A program made the translations under genes and the position numbers. A stretch of 64,000 bases of DNA, taken from assembly GCF_015244705.1 (NCBI RefSeq), contig NZ_JABCQF010000003.1, forward strand, positions 1 through 64,000, written 5' to 3'. Source of the DNA: Gluconobacter potus (GTDB taxonomy: Bacteria; Pseudomonadota; Alphaproteobacteria; Acetobacterales; Acetobacteraceae). A model generated the notes under the pieces. The model was not told the DNA's origin, ran no database searches, and saw only the letters and a list, made by a program, of their open reading frames with translations. Positions 63,118 through 64,000 of the stretch are shown here, one piece after another (within the stretch, counting starts at the first letter, position 1; the number at the start of each line of letters is the position of its first letter).

Positions 63118-64000
63118 CCGATATTTTCGCCAAGCACCAGGGGCTGCGCGAAGCCTATGAGGGCCTGACCGCAGCGTCGCCCCGGAACCCGTTCGAGGTC
63201 GTAATCGAGCGGCCGATCTCCGCAAGTGTCGGGATTATCGAAGGGCGCGAAACGCTGCTGTTCGGGACCAACAACTATCTTGGTCTCAGCCAGTCGAAGA
63301 AAGCCATCGAAGCAGCCGTGGAAACGGCCGAGACGATGGGCGTCGGCACGACGGGCTCCCGCATTGCGAACGGGACCTTCGGTCTGCACCGCAAGCTGGA
63401 GGCAAAGCTCGCCGAGTTCTTCCGCCGCAAGCACTGCATGGTGTTCTCGACCGGCTATCAGGCCAATCTGGGCACGATCTCAGCTCTGGTGAACAAGGAC
63501 GACGTCCTGCTGCTCGATGCGGACAGCCATGCCAGCATCTATGACGGCGCCAAGCTGTCCGGCGCACAGGTCATCCGCTTCCGCCACAACGATCCGGTCG
63601 ATCTGGAAAAGCGTCTGGCACGCCTGAAGGACCACACGGGTGCCAAGCTCATCATCGCCGAGGGCATCTACTCCATGACGGGCAATGTCGCCCCGCTGGA
63701 CAAGTTCGTCGACATCAAGACGCGCCACGGCGCGTATCTGATGGCTGACGAAGCCCATTCATTCGGTGTTCTGGGTGCGCATGGCCGTGGCGTTGCGGAA
63801 ATGCAGGGCTGCGAGGACGGGATCGACTTCGTGGTCGGGACCTTCTCCAAGTCCCTCGGAACCGTGGGCGGCTACTGCGTCACGAACCATGACGGCGTGG
63901 ACCTGATGCGTCTGTGCTCGCGTCCCTACATGTTCACGGCGTCCCTGCCCCCGGAAATCATCGCAGCCACCATGGCGGCGCTTGAAGACATGCAGGCCCG
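63114..64000 (+). CDS. spt: Serine palmitoyltransferase (alpha-oxoamine synthase), C-terminus beyond the window
   Basis: Partial: 295 residues from the GTG at 63114 (GTGA overlap with the ACP stop). PLP-dependent alpha-oxoamine synthase fold: NNYLGLSQSKKAI near the start, DADSHASIYDGAKLSG, DEAHSFGVLG, and the PLP lysine Lys246 in VVGTFSKSLGTVGG. The GTFSKS motif is that of bacterial serine palmitoyltransferase; AONS and KBL carry GTLGKA-type sequences there. It condenses serine with an acyl thioester to 3-ketodihydrosphingosine, the first step of sphingolipid synthesis. Confidence 0.9.
   Translation, partial: MTDIFAKHQGLREAYEGLTAASPRNPFEVVIERPISASVGIIEGRETLLFGTNNYLGLSQSKKAIEAAVETAETMGVGTTGSRIANGTFGLHRKLEAKLAEFFRRKHCMVFSTGYQANLGTISALVNKDDVLLLDADSHASIYDGAKLSGAQVIRFRHNDPVDLEKRLARLKDHTGAKLIIAEGIYSMTGNVAPLDKFVDIKTRHGAYLMADEAHSFGVLGAHGRGVAEMQGCEDGIDFVVGTFSKSLGTVGGYCVTNHDGVDLMRLCSRPYMFTASLPPEIIAATMAALEDMQA

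Noticed and set aside
61189-63225. 678-residue open frame on the minus strand
   Set aside because: Runs antisense through the acyl-AMP ligase, the RNA stem and ACP; no recognised family.
1-64000. tRNA/rRNA genes, CRISPR arrays, insertion sequences or prophage
   Set aside because: No cloverleaf, repeat-spacer array, transposase or terminal repeats were seen on reading the gaps and proteins.

Overview
The window is most likely a chromosomal segment of an acetic acid bacterium close to Gluconobacter oxydans. The reasons are the GC-rich coding DNA, the membrane-bound FAD/cytochrome c polyol dehydrogenase operon, malate:quinone oxidoreductase, a quinone- or cytochrome-linked D-lactate-type dehydrogenase, a compact glpRDFK cluster and a bacterial serine palmitoyltransferase locus. 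The species call rests on gene content and recalled family sequences, not on a database search. I saw no tRNA or rRNA gene, insertion sequence, phage gene or CRISPR array.

Layout. 1-12 kb: the tail of an outer-membrane efflux channel, a pseudo-aspartic-protease-like protein, then redox housekeeping genes (aldehyde dehydrogenase, ABM monooxygenase, YqhD-like alcohol dehydrogenase, MdaB) with two LysR regulators, and an EmrAB-type efflux operon (MFS, HlyD, outer-membrane factor). 12-21 kb: secreted S1/P1 nuclease, lactate permease, the three-gene FAD-dependent sorbitol/polyol dehydrogenase operon, a small membrane protein, a lone Rieske oxygenase and an aldo/keto reductase. 22-27 kb: the glycerol catabolic cluster glpR-glpD-glpF-glpK on the minus strand, with a clear GlpR-type palindrome. 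27-35 kb: RcnB-like protein, ribokinase, YceI protein, and a second tripartite efflux operon (YtcA, HlyD, FUSC, outer-membrane factor). 35-44 kb: KGG stress protein, 5'-nucleotidase, siderophore-type TonB receptor with a TetR regulator, an odd CobW-like mini-protein divergent from metH, and metH-purU (folate one-carbon balance). 44-54 kb: D-lactate-type dehydrogenase, mqo, DeoR regulator, the divergent mntR/mntH manganese pair, glutaminase, siroheme synthase, small lipoprotein and membrane proteins, an HD hydrolase. 54-64 kb: a large TonB-dependent receptor, alanine racemase, then a tightly packed operon: flippase, CDP-glycerol-transferase-like protein, fatty acyl-AMP ligase, acyl carrier protein and serine palmitoyltransferase (cut by the window end).

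How it fits together. Much of the window serves periplasmic or membrane oxidation: polyol dehydrogenase, Mqo, GlpD and the D-lactate-type enzyme all pass electrons to quinone or cytochrome, and lactate permease and GlpF supply substrates. Two complete three-component pumps, plus the end of a third channel, fit life in acid, alcohol and aromatic-rich plant material. The last operon appears to make the sphingoid base of membrane sphingolipids and may also modify and flip the product. It contains a well-formed two-tier RNA structure between the ligase and carrier-protein genes, which is one of the more interesting unexplained elements here.
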